Source of the DNA: Symbiodinium natans
Lineage: Eukaryota; Sar; Dinophyceae; Suessiales; Symbiodiniaceae
Direction: 5' to 3'
Assembly: GCA_905221605.1 (NCBI GenBank)
Contig: CAJNDS010000663.1
Coordinates: forward strand, 31,114 to 95,113
DNA: 64,000 bases
Below are positions 11,056-21,059 of the stretch, piece by piece. Made by a program: the position numbers and the translations under genes. Every line of letters starts with the position of its first letter. The stretch's first letter is position 1. The notes below the pieces were generated by a model. The model saw nothing but the letters and a program-made list of their open reading frames with translations, was not told the DNA's origin and searched no databases.

Positions 11056-12639
11056 GTGTCTTACCCAAGATATGGATTTGTAGTCTATCCGCAGAGACTC
11101 TGGTTCAAGCACAACCGAGGCAAGCCCTGGTTGGAGGTCGTTCCTTGTGAGGACGACAGAATGGGTACCGAAAGAAGTTCGCAAAGCCCGAAGACGGGCA
11201 AGGTTGCCGAGATGGAAGCACCTTTTTGGTGCAAGCCGTGCAAATGGTTGTTCAGAAGTGACAGGGCAGCTGGTCTTGGGTGGAATGATGAAGGAAAACC
11301 GTACTGCGAGAAGTGCAAGACGGTAGTTACGGTATGGGGAACGAACGCTTCACACGCGTTCCACCTTAGGGAAGGTGAGAAAGAAAGGAGGGCTGCTGGA
11401 AAGAAAGGCGAATGCCTCCGGCCTCTAGGTCAGCAAGCCCCGAGACCCAAGAGTATGCCAAAGTCCTTGGAGAGGATGACGGTGTTGTTCCCTGATTTGG
11501 CCGAGATGGAACCGCCAAGATGGTACAACGACCTTTGGTGGGCGATATGCCGTCGTGGCACGGCAATCGAGGATCTCGATGTAGGGAAGGTAGTGACCGA
11601 GTTGTCAGACAATGACAGGATGAAGTATCAAACCAGTTTCGAGAATCTGGTGATGCCGATGCAGGAAATCGGTGAGGTGAACCCGAAACCCTCGAAGCTG
11701 TTGGGGATTTTGGATCTCCGTGGGCAAGTTGGTGGCAAGGCCATCCTTTGGGAGTCGGCTGTGACTGAGGGTGTCCTTTACCTAGAGGTGCCAGTGCCAG
11801 CATCCACGTGTGCGTTGGCGACGATCAGTTTCGTGCGGTATCTGAAAGGCAAGGGAATCACCCCTGTGCTACTGTTGGGTGAGCGCCAAGACCTAGAGTT
11901 CCTAAGGATGGTGGATATGCTGTGCATGCTACCCATTTTGGGAGCAGAAAGGTGCGTGAAGGATGAGATGGAAAGCAGCGCCCATCCACCATGGATCAAT
12001 CGTTGGAAGAACCACACACGAGCTGGGTTTTTGGTCTTCAAGACGATGTTGGAGAGAGTAAAAATGATAGCAATGATGACTTGCGCCACGATGAGGATCC
12101 ATGATCCAACCCTGGCGAGCCAGAACCGACCAGTGCCTCGATGGGCATTTTATGCCTATGGCAACTACAAAATTGTGTTGGAAACGGTGGCTGGCTTCAC
12201 GGATGAAGAAGAGAAAGACAAGGCCACTGGATGGAGGAAGGTCGTCGATCACGAGACCAGACGTTTGATCAAATGGGAATGTGATTGCAAGTGGCATCTC
12301 CCTTCGGAGTATGCAGGGAGATTCAATCTTGCAATGCCATCGGATATGTGGCAACAGGTGTGGCAAATGCTGAGCGAAGGCATTGCTGACTTGGAAGCTG
12401 AGGAGCAAGCTCTGAAAAAGCTGGTGAAGGATGCGGTTGTCCAGCAAGATCGTGAGTTTGATGAGGCAGAGAAGAAACGAAAGAGGATCGCTGAGCTTGC
12501 AGCAGCAGAAGCGGAGGCGAGTAAAAGAGCCCGAGTTGAGCGAGAAGATTCGGTGCATTCACCGACCTCGGTGGCTTCGCCGGTGCTGGATGCTGCAACG
12601 ATCTCGCAAATTGCCGAGCATGTGAGAGCTAGCTGCTAG
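11056..12639 (+). CDS. Hypothetical protein with CxxC...CxxC module and basic coiled-coil tail
   Basis: Not recognised. The open frame runs from 11041 and the first ATG is at 11161; the aromatic-rich residues upstream of that ATG (YPQRLWFKHN, KPWLEVV) look coding, so the true start is probably upstream or on another exon. A zinc-ribbon-like module (WCKPCKW ... YCEKCK, Cys at residues 24, 27, 49 and 52 from the ATG) is followed by a ~300-residue globular part rich in Trp/Met. A C-terminal E/K-rich coiled coil carries KKRKR, a possible nuclear signal. The frame stops at 12637-12639, but one base out of frame a natural continuation (ELAASLSVADLEKML ... SGEDLD) runs to a TGA at 12764-12766. The gene is therefore probably about 570 residues with a single-base shift, meaning early decay or an assembly error. 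It is intronless over 1.6 kb. A retroposed copy or mobile-element ORF cannot be excluded. Confidence 0.7.
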   Translation: MSYPRYGFVVYPQRLWFKHNRGKPWLEVVPCEDDRMGTERSSQSPKTGKVAEMEAPFWCKPCKWLFRSDRAAGLGWNDEGKPYCEKCKTVVTVWGTNASHAFHLREGEKERRAAGKKGECLRPLGQQAPRPKSMPKSLERMTVLFPDLAEMEPPRWYNDLWWAICRRGTAIEDLDVGKVVTELSDNDRMKYQTSFENLVMPMQEIGEVNPKPSKLLGILDLRGQVGGKAILWESAVTEGVLYLEVPVPASTCALATISFVRYLKGKGITPVLLLGERQDLEFLRMVDMLCMLPILGAERCVKDEMESSAHPPWINRWKNHTRAGFLVFKTMLERVKMIAMMTCATMRIHDPTLASQNRPVPRWAFYAYGNYKIVLETVAGFTDEEEKDKATGWRKVVDHETRRLIKWECDCKWHLPSEYAGRFNLAMPSDMWQQVWQMLSEGIADLEAEEQALKKLVKDAVVQQDREFDEAEKKRKRIAELAAAEAEASKRARVEREDSVHSPTSVASPVLDAATISQIAEHVRASC

Positions 12640-12766
12640 CTTGAGCGTGGCGGATCTTGAGAAGATGTTGAATGAAAGGAAGGAATCCTCTGAGCCAAGC
12701 AAGTCTTCGCGAGATGTGAACGCTGCGGAGAAGAAAGATGATCCTTCTGGTGAAGATTTGGATTGA

Positions 12767-13680
12767 GGTACTTGCAGACCTCATTGGGTTGTGAAGAGCC
12801 CTGCAGCTGTTTTAGGGACGCCATGGCTTCCGCGCCGCCATGGCCCGCCCGCGTTTTTCCATTGGTTTCAAAAGCTTGAGTCAGTGCATGTGTTTTTCGC
12901 TCGGTTGAAGCGGCAGCAAAGTGATGATGTCTTCTGGTTGCTGCCTGTTTGTCGATTTTGGACCTGCCGTTGGTGGCGTTACGATAGGCCAACTGGCCAA
13001 CGAGGTTTATGGTTCTATCCTGGAGTTTGCGAGACTGAATGCCATGGCCACGTCGAGGTCGAGTACTGAGAGTGGGGTGAGCCTGAAGCTTGCATTAACT
13101 CGTTTTGACGTGTTTGCCACAACGAACTCTTGGAGACTGTCCAAGACATCCCTGTCTAGTACAGGTGGATGCAAGTTGAATTTGTTTGTCACGTGTTTTT
13201 GACAACGAACTCTTGGGTGCCAGCTGGACCCAGGACAACCTGCCTTATGGTGGGAGCTTGCATGAGTTTAAGTTTAATGTCAGAGATCGGCTTGTGTGTG
13301 TCGTTTGTTTCGTTTTGGTGGCGAGTACGCACCAAGGGCATGTGGCCAGGGCATCCTCTTAGTGTTGAAGTGCCGAGCTGTGCTTGGACTTCGGATCTTT
13401 GACATGAACCCTCAGCAAAATGCGGGGGGTGGAAGATCGTGGCTGATCATTGATGGTTTTGTGATGTGTTGGATCAGCTTGTATAGATTTGCTTTGCTTC
13501 GGAGTGATTGGGAATCGTTGTGATCCCATCCTCGATGTTTTTGGCCTCGATGATTTCCCTAGGAAATCATACGAGTGTGTTTTTGCCCAAAACGCTATTT
13601 TGAGTGAGTGTGCAGTGAGTAGGAACTTTGTTCTGAAGCTCGTTCAAGCTCACAACTGAATTCGTTCAGTTTGCGCACTT
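12767..13680. other. Non-coding, with a short internal duplication
   Basis: No gene is supported. A pair of related segments, ACGTGTTTGCCACAACGAAC near 13108 and ACGTGTTTTTGACAACGAAC near 13190, both followed by TCTTGG, marks an ~85-bp imperfect duplication. Confidence 0.5.
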
Positions 13681-13686
13681 CGTGAC

Positions 13687-13698
13687 TTTTGGCTCAAG
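13687..13698 (+). other. Possible spliced-leader relic
   Basis: TTTTGGCTCAAG equals the last 12 bases of the conserved dinoflagellate spliced leader and is preceded by CGTGAC in place of CGTAGCCA. It lies ~90 bp upstream of the zinc-finger fragment of element A on the same strand. Such relics are known where trans-spliced mRNAs were reinserted into dinoflagellate genomes; chance cannot be excluded for 12 bases. Confidence 0.4.
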
Positions 13699-13779
13699 CT
13701 GCGAGTGAAAAAGACTTGGTTTAGATAGGTCGGGTTCTGGTTTCAAGGAAAAGGTACCAGAGGGACCTTCGGTTTTTTA

Positions 13780-14410
13780 CGGGGGTAGCCTGTCCTAAGT
13801 GTGGCATTTTGTATGTTGATCGCACGGCCATGCTTTTGCACATGGCCAAGGCACACCCGCAGCATACCAGTAGACCCACCAATCAACAGCCCATACGCGA
13901 TGCCAAGAACGGCCTCCCAACATGCGCGCACTGCCACGAAAAGCTGTGTGACTTCTCCAGTCTGTGCAAGCATATGCAGGAGATGCAATGTCGCAAAGGC
14001 AAAAAGTACGTGATTTGCTACAGCAGCCGTGAGAATGCGGCCTTCCACCTTAAGGACCGGCATGTTGCTCAAACATCATTGCACCTTCTGTAACCAATGG
14101 ATTGTAAGATGAAGAACCATTACAGGCAGTTCCATAAATCGCTGCACTCATCCTTCCTTGTTGATGCAGCGAAACTGTGCTCAATTCAACACTCCTGCGG
14201 CACTGGCGTCTACTGCCTTGAGGGTCGCTGTAAGGAGTTGAACTAGGGTCTTCGGCCCAGTGCTCAAAGAGCAGTTGTCACTGCAGATGAAGGCGACGAA
14301 TGGCGGCCCCAAGAGGGAAGCCCAAGAGGCCCCTGTGCAGTGTCCAAATAGAACAAGGCACCGCGCAAAGGCGCGGGCAAAGGAAATCGACATGGACGGC
14401 TGAGTGGGGC
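13780..14410 (+). pseudogene. Retroelement A fragment: zinc fingers and start of the overlapping ORF
   Basis: Translated in shifting frames, this copies the 3' half of element B. VACPKCGILYVDRTAMLLHM corresponds to the first C2H2 finger at ~50027. CAHCHEKLCDFSSLCKHM corresponds to the second finger. ENAAFHLKDR and CNQWIV follow as in B. The tail VFGPVLKEQLSLQ ... MKATNGGPKREAQ corresponds to the start of the ORF at 50802. It contains stops and frameshifts, lacks ~70 residues of B's spacer, and ends near 14410, where minus-strand RT sequence takes over. It is a dead fragment. Confidence 0.85.
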
Positions 14411-14584
14411 GCGTGGCACGTGTTAGTGCTGTTGAGGAGCTTTAATAGAAGAGTTCTTTCGCAGCTTCTGTACTCACGCCGCAGTAGAGGTCTGTTTCAG
14501 AGACTCCTGCGTAGTTGCAAGCCCTATCAACTGCCTTCCGTCCTGCCAGCTGGAAGGTCGTGATGTTTAAGTGGAATCTGTAAA

Positions 14585-15064
14585 TGTCATGATTGATGAT
14601 GTATCTAGCTTGCTGGTGCCATCGCAGCACAATGTCAATGAGCTGATACGGCAGGTTCATGCTCAACATGCCTTGGACCAGCTTGTCTCTGGGCATGGCA
14701 TCGAACGCGCCTGCAAGATCCAGCGTGACCTGGACACCCCCGCAAGGCTTGTCGGTTGTACGCCTGCGAATCTATCGTGCAGCGTGCATTTCTGCAGCAG
14801 GCACTCACTTCGCACAAGTCGACAGTGCTCAAAGACCCTGCGCAGTGCATCCTTATGCGATCTCTGTGGCGTAGAACCATACTGCGGGAACTGTTTAGTG
14901 AACCCGTAGATGTAGTCTTGACATGGGAGGAGTAGGCTACGGAAGGTAAGCTTGCCTAGCTGGTCTTGCAGTCCGATGGGCCTATGATGCCCTGCTTCGG
15001 TGCCCGTCTTGTTAGGTTTCTTGAAGAGGACAAGCTGCGCAACTGACCAATTCTGTGGCACCAT
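14585..15064 (-). pseudogene. Retroelement A: truncated reverse transcriptase
   Basis: Minus-strand frames encode the N-terminal half of a LINE-type RT: VAQLVLFKKPNKTGTEAG, HHRPIGLQDQLGKLTF, QFPQYGSTPQRSHKDALRRV, then after a shift VTLDLAGAFDAMPRDKL (motif A with the first catalytic Asp) and MNLPYQLIDIVLRWHQQARY. Homology to element B stops near 14585. It is lost before motif B (QGVRQG) and motif C (FADD), so the enzyme cannot function. At least two frameshifts are present. Confidence 0.9.
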
Positions 15065-15839
15065 GTTTTCTCCGTTCTGCCAGTTTTGATTGATGATGAT
15101 GCTTTAGTTTTATTTGCGGCTTCATGCGCACACAGCCTCCAATTTGCACTAGGTCCAGTGGGTACCGCTTTCTTAGGGGTGCTCTACTCAGCATATGCTC
15201 TAACGTGTTTGCGTCAACGTACACCGGTTCATCTACGCAGGGTTCCTGTGGCAGAGTGGCCAAGGCTGGCGCATCCTCACTGGCAGTGAATTTTTTAGTG
15301 AAATGAGGATGAAACTTATCCGCTTCTTCTTGCCTAGTGAGAGCTTGACCTTTCGGTCCGCGAAGTTGCGTGCGCTTATATTGCTGCTTGGGCGCTAGCG
15401 CTCGTACAACTTGGTAGACTCCTCTAAGGTCTTGTTTGTCCGCCGCCTCCTGTGCTGCACGAAGCTTATCAAGAAGAAATTGCTTCTTTTGTTGTCGACA
15501 GAGTTGCTTGTGTTGCTTGTGCAATTTAGTGTAGCGCATCCAAACTTGCCACCTCTTGATGATAGAGGTCAGCGCCGTGCTGATGTTCCGTCGTCTGAGC
15601 ATTCGCCAACACTTCCACATCTCTTTGATGCCATCTTGAACTGCCACTGTTTGCCACCGATGGGGTTTTCCTAGTGGTCCTTTAGACGCAGGAAAGATGT
15701 GTGCGGTGATTTGGTGTAGCTTACGCGGTAGGGCATCAAGGTCCGCGACTGTTTTTAGATCGTCAAAAAGGGGTTGTGAGGCCTGCCGAAATGCTATCGC
15801 TTTATCTGGCCAGTGACCTTTTGCCGCAAAAAAGAGCAA
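15064..15839 (-). pseudogene. Retroelement A: endonuclease-RT linker
   Basis: The open frame of ~275 residues reaching down to 15012 matches the linker between endonuclease and RT of element B block by block. Examples: HIFPASKGPLGKPHRWQ against YFPQETPHTDKLARWQ, GIKEMWKCWRMLRRRN against GIKDMWRAWRKYRSCN, YQVVRALAPK in both, and SRAPLRKRYPLD against QHAPLRKAVPPG. It is basic and helical; no enzyme motif. It is out of frame with both neighbours. Confidence 0.85.
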
Positions 15840-15940
15840 TGCATTCCCTATCTATGTTAGGTTGATTGGTAGGTGGTCTACGCCATTCAAATCTGCGGAT
15901 AGGCAAGAGGGCTGTGACGGGGATGTGATAGCCGCTAAGT

Positions 15941-17050
15941 CTACGCCAGGCTCCAATGGGGCATTGCAGCAAGGGGCCAGCGCGTTTGGCTAGCCCTTTC
16001 TGCGTCGCTGCGGCGCACAATCATGTAGTCAAGTTGTGCAGAGTGTGTGACGAACTTAAAGGTGTGTGCCAAGTGTCCTGGCTTGGACCATGTGTTGAGC
16101 ATGGTGAGCGAATGTGCATCCAGTAAGTTCACGACCTCTTCCTCATCTGGGGCTCGGTCTGCTGAGCAGAGACCGGTGCCTGGGCCGATGTGTGGCGGAC
16201 GTGGGCGAACTTGTGCATTGAGGTCGCCCCAAATCACAAGATGTTCCCTACGAGGAATGCCATTCAGACACTGGCCTAGTTTATGCCAGTAGTCAAGTCT
16301 CTTATTGAGGATTTGGGGATCCTTAGGGTTCCAGGCATGTTGATAGGCACTGAGCACGCTGACCACGTTGTTGAGCTTGCCAACGGGAAACCTGACTCTT
16401 ATGAGTCGTCCCGGCGCGATGGTGTCATGTTTAACTTCAGCCTCATGTGTGATGGCTTTGCTGACAAGCACCATAGTGCCAGAGCCAATGCATATCCATT
16501 TATCGGTACAGTGTTCAGTGTCGGTACTCATTTTGGTTTCTTGGAGAAGAACAATGTCGTATGCAACGGTATCAAGATAATGCATTAGTTCCTCGTACAT
16601 GCCTGAGCCTAAGCCCCCCGCATTATAGCTGAGAACCCTGAGGCAGTGGCTGGGTGTGGCCTCCTGGTTCGTCTTCCTTCTGACTGATGTTGGGGCCGCA
16701 GGTCGGCTCCCACTGATGTCATCCCCTGAGTATATTGGATTGCCCCAAGAAATGGAATCCGCTTTCATCTTCTTGGTGAGTGCGATGGTTTGAGAAGGGC
16801 CCGTCAGGTTCGTAGGCTGACGTATGGCCAGCGTTTCCTGGTCAGTATGACATGTGTTACTTGTGCCAGTTGTGGACTCGAGAGCTTGCACGTCGCCAGG
16901 ACATTGCACGATTGGCCACCATGTACCATATTCTGCATGTGCATGGCCAACAGCTGCCAAATCCCATGCTTCAGATCCTTCCAGAGCCCGAGCCGAATGA
17001 TGATACGCAAATGAGCCCAATCACGATGACCCGCATCTTTTCGTTGCATG
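15941..17050 (-). pseudogene. Retroelement A: APE-type endonuclease
   Basis: Minus frame of 359 residues. The apurinic-endonuclease-like core of non-LTR retroelements is seen as LRVLSYNAGGLGSGMYEEL (metal/DNA-binding Asn), DIVLLQETK (catalytic Glu), SVLSAYQHAWNPKD, LVIWGDLNAQV (GDxN) and SAQLDYMIVRR. The C-terminal HxP motif is not clear in this frame. Upstream residues resemble the B element poorly and homology fades near 17050, so this copy is 5' truncated and lacks ORF1 and the Tpt1 part. Confidence 0.88.
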
Positions 17051-17054
17051 TGTG

Positions 17055-17745
17055 TTTTAATGAAGCAAAATTAGATAGAAGCACAATTTTTTGAAATGCT
17101 CGTTCGCATCGCTGTCGTCACCATTGCTCGTGATCCTATTGAAGAAGCCCTTGGTTTTGGGCTTTTGACAGTCTTAACATGCATCCTGCTGTGTTGGCGA
17201 TGTTTATCCAAGAGTTTCTGAGGACATTGGGGCATGTGTGGATGGGCTTCCTCTCATTCTTAATGTTGATGCCTCTTTGTTCTTTAGGGAAACCATGTGT
17301 GCGTCTTTGGCTTCACTCAAAGAAAATAGACATGGATGTCTTCCCTTTTTCATGTGCAATGCTGACATTTGCTTTACATTACGGTTGCAAAGTGCACTGC
17401 CTGTATGACAGGCTTGGAAGAATTTCTGAACAAGCACGCGCGGCTTAAGGAACGGAGGTGGGGGTGGAAGGGTGCGGAAGAAGGCACTGCCCCTTCCCAT
17501 TTGCAAACTCCATGCCTTTTTCAACGCAACAGACTGTTCTTGTACTCATCCAGCTTGCCATGTATCTAGTTGCATATATAGTGCCCTCCGACTCACTCAC
17601 GCGCCGCACCCGCAAAGCTCTGGCTTGAAGCGTTCAGCTTAGTCTTAGCCGGGCCTGGGCATTTCAACGGCGACCCACTGCTAGTTAATTGTTCTAAACC
17701 ATGAAGCACTCATGTCTTCTGCTCTTTGTGACGGCCGTGCCTTGG
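17055..17745. other. No recognisable gene
   Basis: Unique sequence between element A and the telomere-like arrays. No coding or repeat signal of note. Confidence 0.5.
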
Positions 17746-17750
17746 CTTGG

Positions 17751-18015
17751 TTTAGGGTTTAGGGTTTAGGGTTTACGGTTTAGGGTTTAGAGTTTAGGGT
17801 TTAGGGCTTAGGGCTTAGGATTTAGGGTTTAGGGTTTAGGGTTAAAGGTTTAGGGTTTAGGGCTTAGGGCTGAGGTTTTAGGGTTCAGGGTTCAGGGTTC
17901 AGGGTTTAGGGTTTAGGGTTTAGGGTTTGGGGTTGAGAAACTCCAGGGCCATGCTAATGACTAAACCCTAGACCTTAAACCCTAAACCCTAAACCCTAAA
18001 CCCTAAACCCTAAAC
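17751..18015. repeat. Head-to-head telomere-like arrays (TTTAGGG)n-(CCCTAAA)n
   Basis: TTTAGGG and variants (TTCAGGG, GCTTAGGG) on plus from 17751 to about 17934. After 26 bp the strand reverses to CCCTAAA from 17961 to 18015. G-rich followed by C-rich is the orientation expected from two chromosome ends joined. The G-rich half is more degenerate. Confidence 0.9.
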
Positions 18016-18436
18016 ATTTCTGGGGTTTGGGGACGCTTGCACCCTCAGTCCTGAAGACTCATTGGAGTCCAGCCTGGACCGTATCGAGGTGTCCTGTCGG
18101 CAGTTCTTCGCTTTGAGGGGGGGTGGGGCCCCACTTCCAAAACAGAAAGAGTCTCTTTGGCAGTCAGGGCTCTTTCTAAGAATCGTTCGCCCGCCCCGAT
18201 CGAAGATTGTTTGGGTGCCGGTTTGTGTCTACTGTACTTGAAGAACCCAAAGTCTACTCTGCATTGAGGGCTCCCATATTGGGATCGTAGCTGCGGGAAG
18301 GATGGTTGAATCATCTAAGTGATGTGGATGAGAACATCCACATAGAGCGACCAGCCCATGAGCCGTTTAACTTTCTTGCCTGTTCCTTCTCCTGGTGCAT
18401 CATTTGAGCCATTTTGCTTGTCTGCTTTATATACGG

Positions 18437-18990
18437 TTCAGGGGTTCAGGGTTTAAAGTCTAGGGTTTGGGGGGGTTTGGGGGTTTGGAGGGGTGGTTGA
18501 GGGCTTTAGGGTTTAGGGTTCAGGGTTGAGGGCGTTAGGGTTTTAGGGTTTAGGGCTTCCAGTGTCGTGACATCGGCCAAGGCTTTTGAACTCTTGGGAC
18601 CCTCGCCCCGAAGATGAAATTCCTCAACAGAAATAGCGCAATATTGCTTTTCTCATGTACACATATATGTATATATATATATGTACACATAAAAGTTTCG
18701 CTGTATATTTTAGGTTACGGCTTTATGTATATTGCATAGGAGGTTTGGGTAGAGATCGCCCCGGCAGCGAAGGCGCTCGCCCGGAAGCTCGCGCATCTGG
18801 ACAGGGAGGCGAGCCATGGGCTTCAGGTTGGTGCTTCGGGTTGTGGGGTTGAATTAGGGAGTTTAGGGTTTCGGGTTTAGGGTTGAGGGGCTTAGGAAGT
18901 TTTTGGTTTTTAGGGATTGTGAGGGTTTCAGGGGTCGGTTTTAGGGTTGAGGGGTTTAGGGTTGAGGGTTTAGAGTTCAAGGGTTCAAGG
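18437..18990 (+). repeat. Degenerate TTTAGGG tracts
   Basis: G-rich telomere-like tracts at 18437-18560 and 18847-18990, with TTTAGGG, TTGAGGG and TTCAGGG variants. They are separated by unique sequence containing a TATATG run (18660-18690). Confidence 0.85.
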
Positions 18991-19225
18991 CGAACTGAAA
19001 AGCGGAACAAAGTTTACTGCGATGATTCCAGCGGAGCGACGGCCAAGAGAACCTGCCCTAGATCAGCTCTGCAAACCATTCTTCAGGTTTCGGCCCAAAA
19101 CGGTCCAAGAGTCATCTCGGCATTTATCTGCGAGGAAGCACACTTCGTAATAAGGAAGGACTGCGTTGGACGGGGCTTCGGCACGCTTTGGCCAAAGCTG
19201 AACCTGCAGCCTCAAGCGCCGTAAG

Positions 19226-19420
19226 CCCTAAGCCCTAAGCCCTAAGCCCTAAGCCCTAAGCCCTAAGCCCTAAGCCCTAAGCCCTAAGCCCTAAGCCCTA
19301 AGCCCTAAGCCCTAAACCCTAAACCCTAAACCCTAAACCCTAAACCCTAAACCCCAGACCCTAAACACTAAACCCTACACCTCAAGCCCTAAACCCTAAA
19401 TCCTAAGCCCTAAACCCACA
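19226..19420 (-). repeat. CCCTAAG array passing into CCCTAAA
   Basis: About twelve nearly perfect CCCTAAG units, then CCCTAAA units and degenerate variants. The uniform G-for-A variant suggests local amplification of a single mutated telomere unit. It is opposite in strand to the tracts upstream. Confidence 0.95.
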
Positions 19421-19424
19421 AGCA

Positions 19425-20689
19425 GGCCGCCGGAGCAGAGCAAGCTCTTCACGAGCACTCTGGAGTTCCTTGGTTTAGGGGACACCAAGGAAACAGAATG
19501 GGGAAGAATGTAGACTATCTGGGTGTTTCCGATATTTTGGGGTACCTTGCTCCTCCCCCCCCCCTTCCCTCACCCCCTCCCGTAAACCCAACCCCAGACC
19601 CTGAACCCGAAACCCTAAACTCTGACCCGTTGTCCCGCTTGCCCCTCCCAAGATTTTGATTCTCGGCCCGTGAACATGGGCTCAGCTTTTCGAGTCGAGC
19701 GCGCTTGGCCAGAGGGATCTCCGGGATGCTTAGGATTTGGATCCCAGGGATGTTGGGGTTTCAGGGTTTAGGGTTTTGGAGAAATGTGCTACGAGTACGT
19801 GGATTCTGTGGGCTCCACGAATCGTCATCCAGATCCTGTTTTATCCGTCATGTAGGCCAGGTGAAGCGGCTATCCCAAGTACGGCAATATATCATCGTCA
19901 TCTGACATGAAGCAGTCTCAGGAAATGCGCCAGCAAAAGCAGACAATCGGCATGCTTTGATAGGTAGTGGTAGGTGCACTTACCCTAAACTAGGCCCTAA
20001 CACCCATGCCCTAAGCCCTAAAACCCTAAAGCCCTGAACCCTAAACCCCACATTTTGCTTCAGGTGCAGAATTCCGAGACAACGAAGTCAACGCAGCTGA
20101 TGGAGGCTTGTGGCCCCTGAATCCTTGCAATGAGACTTAGGTTTTAGGGTTTTAGGGGGTCGCAGGCGCGTAAAAAGCCTGGTGGCTTGGTCGCGTGGGC
20201 TTTAGCTGCTCAAGCACACTCTGCATGTACATTTCCTTGGAACGCGAGCATTAGGTTAGTATGTCCCACAGCAAGAAACACAGATAAAGCCGATGTTTGT
20301 TAAACTTTTATCTTCTGAAACTACGAAAAACTGAGATATAGGAGACAAAGTACTCATGACCCCTTGCACTTCGGGCGTTCTAGTGAAAGGCCGCAATGGC
20401 GGCAAACAAGCACATAAAACCGTGGACTTTTATTTCTTTTTTTTTCTCGACATGCACACAAGGGTCAGAATTGTGCATTTTTGTTTTTCGTTTTTGTTTG
20501 TTTTCATGTTGCTTCTGCTGGCAGTTATTATAGTGGATCGAGCGTCATGACGACACAGCGTTCGCATAAGCCTTGTGACAGTGAGTCTTGTTACAGAAAC
20601 ATCAAACATCCTCGTGCAGCATGTTGTGTAGAGGAGCAAAAACGCTGTAAATTCCGGTGTTTTGGGCATGGATAGAGTAACATGCTGGC

Positions 20690-20690
<1 letters not shown>
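19425..20690. other. Non-coding, with scattered telomere-like fragments
   Basis: Small CCCTAAA or TTTAGGG patches near 19580-19620, 19755-19775, 19985-20050 and 20135-20160. A poly-T-rich stretch lies at 20430-20510. No gene recognised. Confidence 0.6.
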
Positions 20691-20723
<33 letters not shown>

Positions 20724-20870
20724 ACCCCCCCCCAACCCCCACCCCACCTCCCCACCCCCCACCCCCCACCACCCCCCACCCCCCCACCCCCCACCACCCC
20801 CACCCCCCCACCCTCAACCCCCCCCCCCCCCACCCCCTCACCCCCCACCCCCCCACCGCCCCCAACGGTG
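20691..20870. repeat. Poly-C / CCCCCACC tract
   Basis: Starts with ~33 C, then C-rich units punctuated by A every 5-9 bases, almost free of G/T for 170 bp. The minus strand is a run of G blocks able to form G-quadruplexes. The Pro- and Gly-rich frames are artefacts. Confidence 0.95.
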
Positions 20871-21059
20871 TTTGGGCTTTGGACATTTCAGCCCCCACGT
20901 GTGAACATGAGTGCCACCGTACCCCACTCATACCACAATAAGCAAGCTCAAGACGTGCCCACTCAACTCCCGTCCATTTGCGAGGGACACAGCAAGTGGA
21001 TAGGAAGGCATGCCCGGTGGCAAAGCGCTCTTGAGGGCTACTGCTGACAGACAGCGAAC

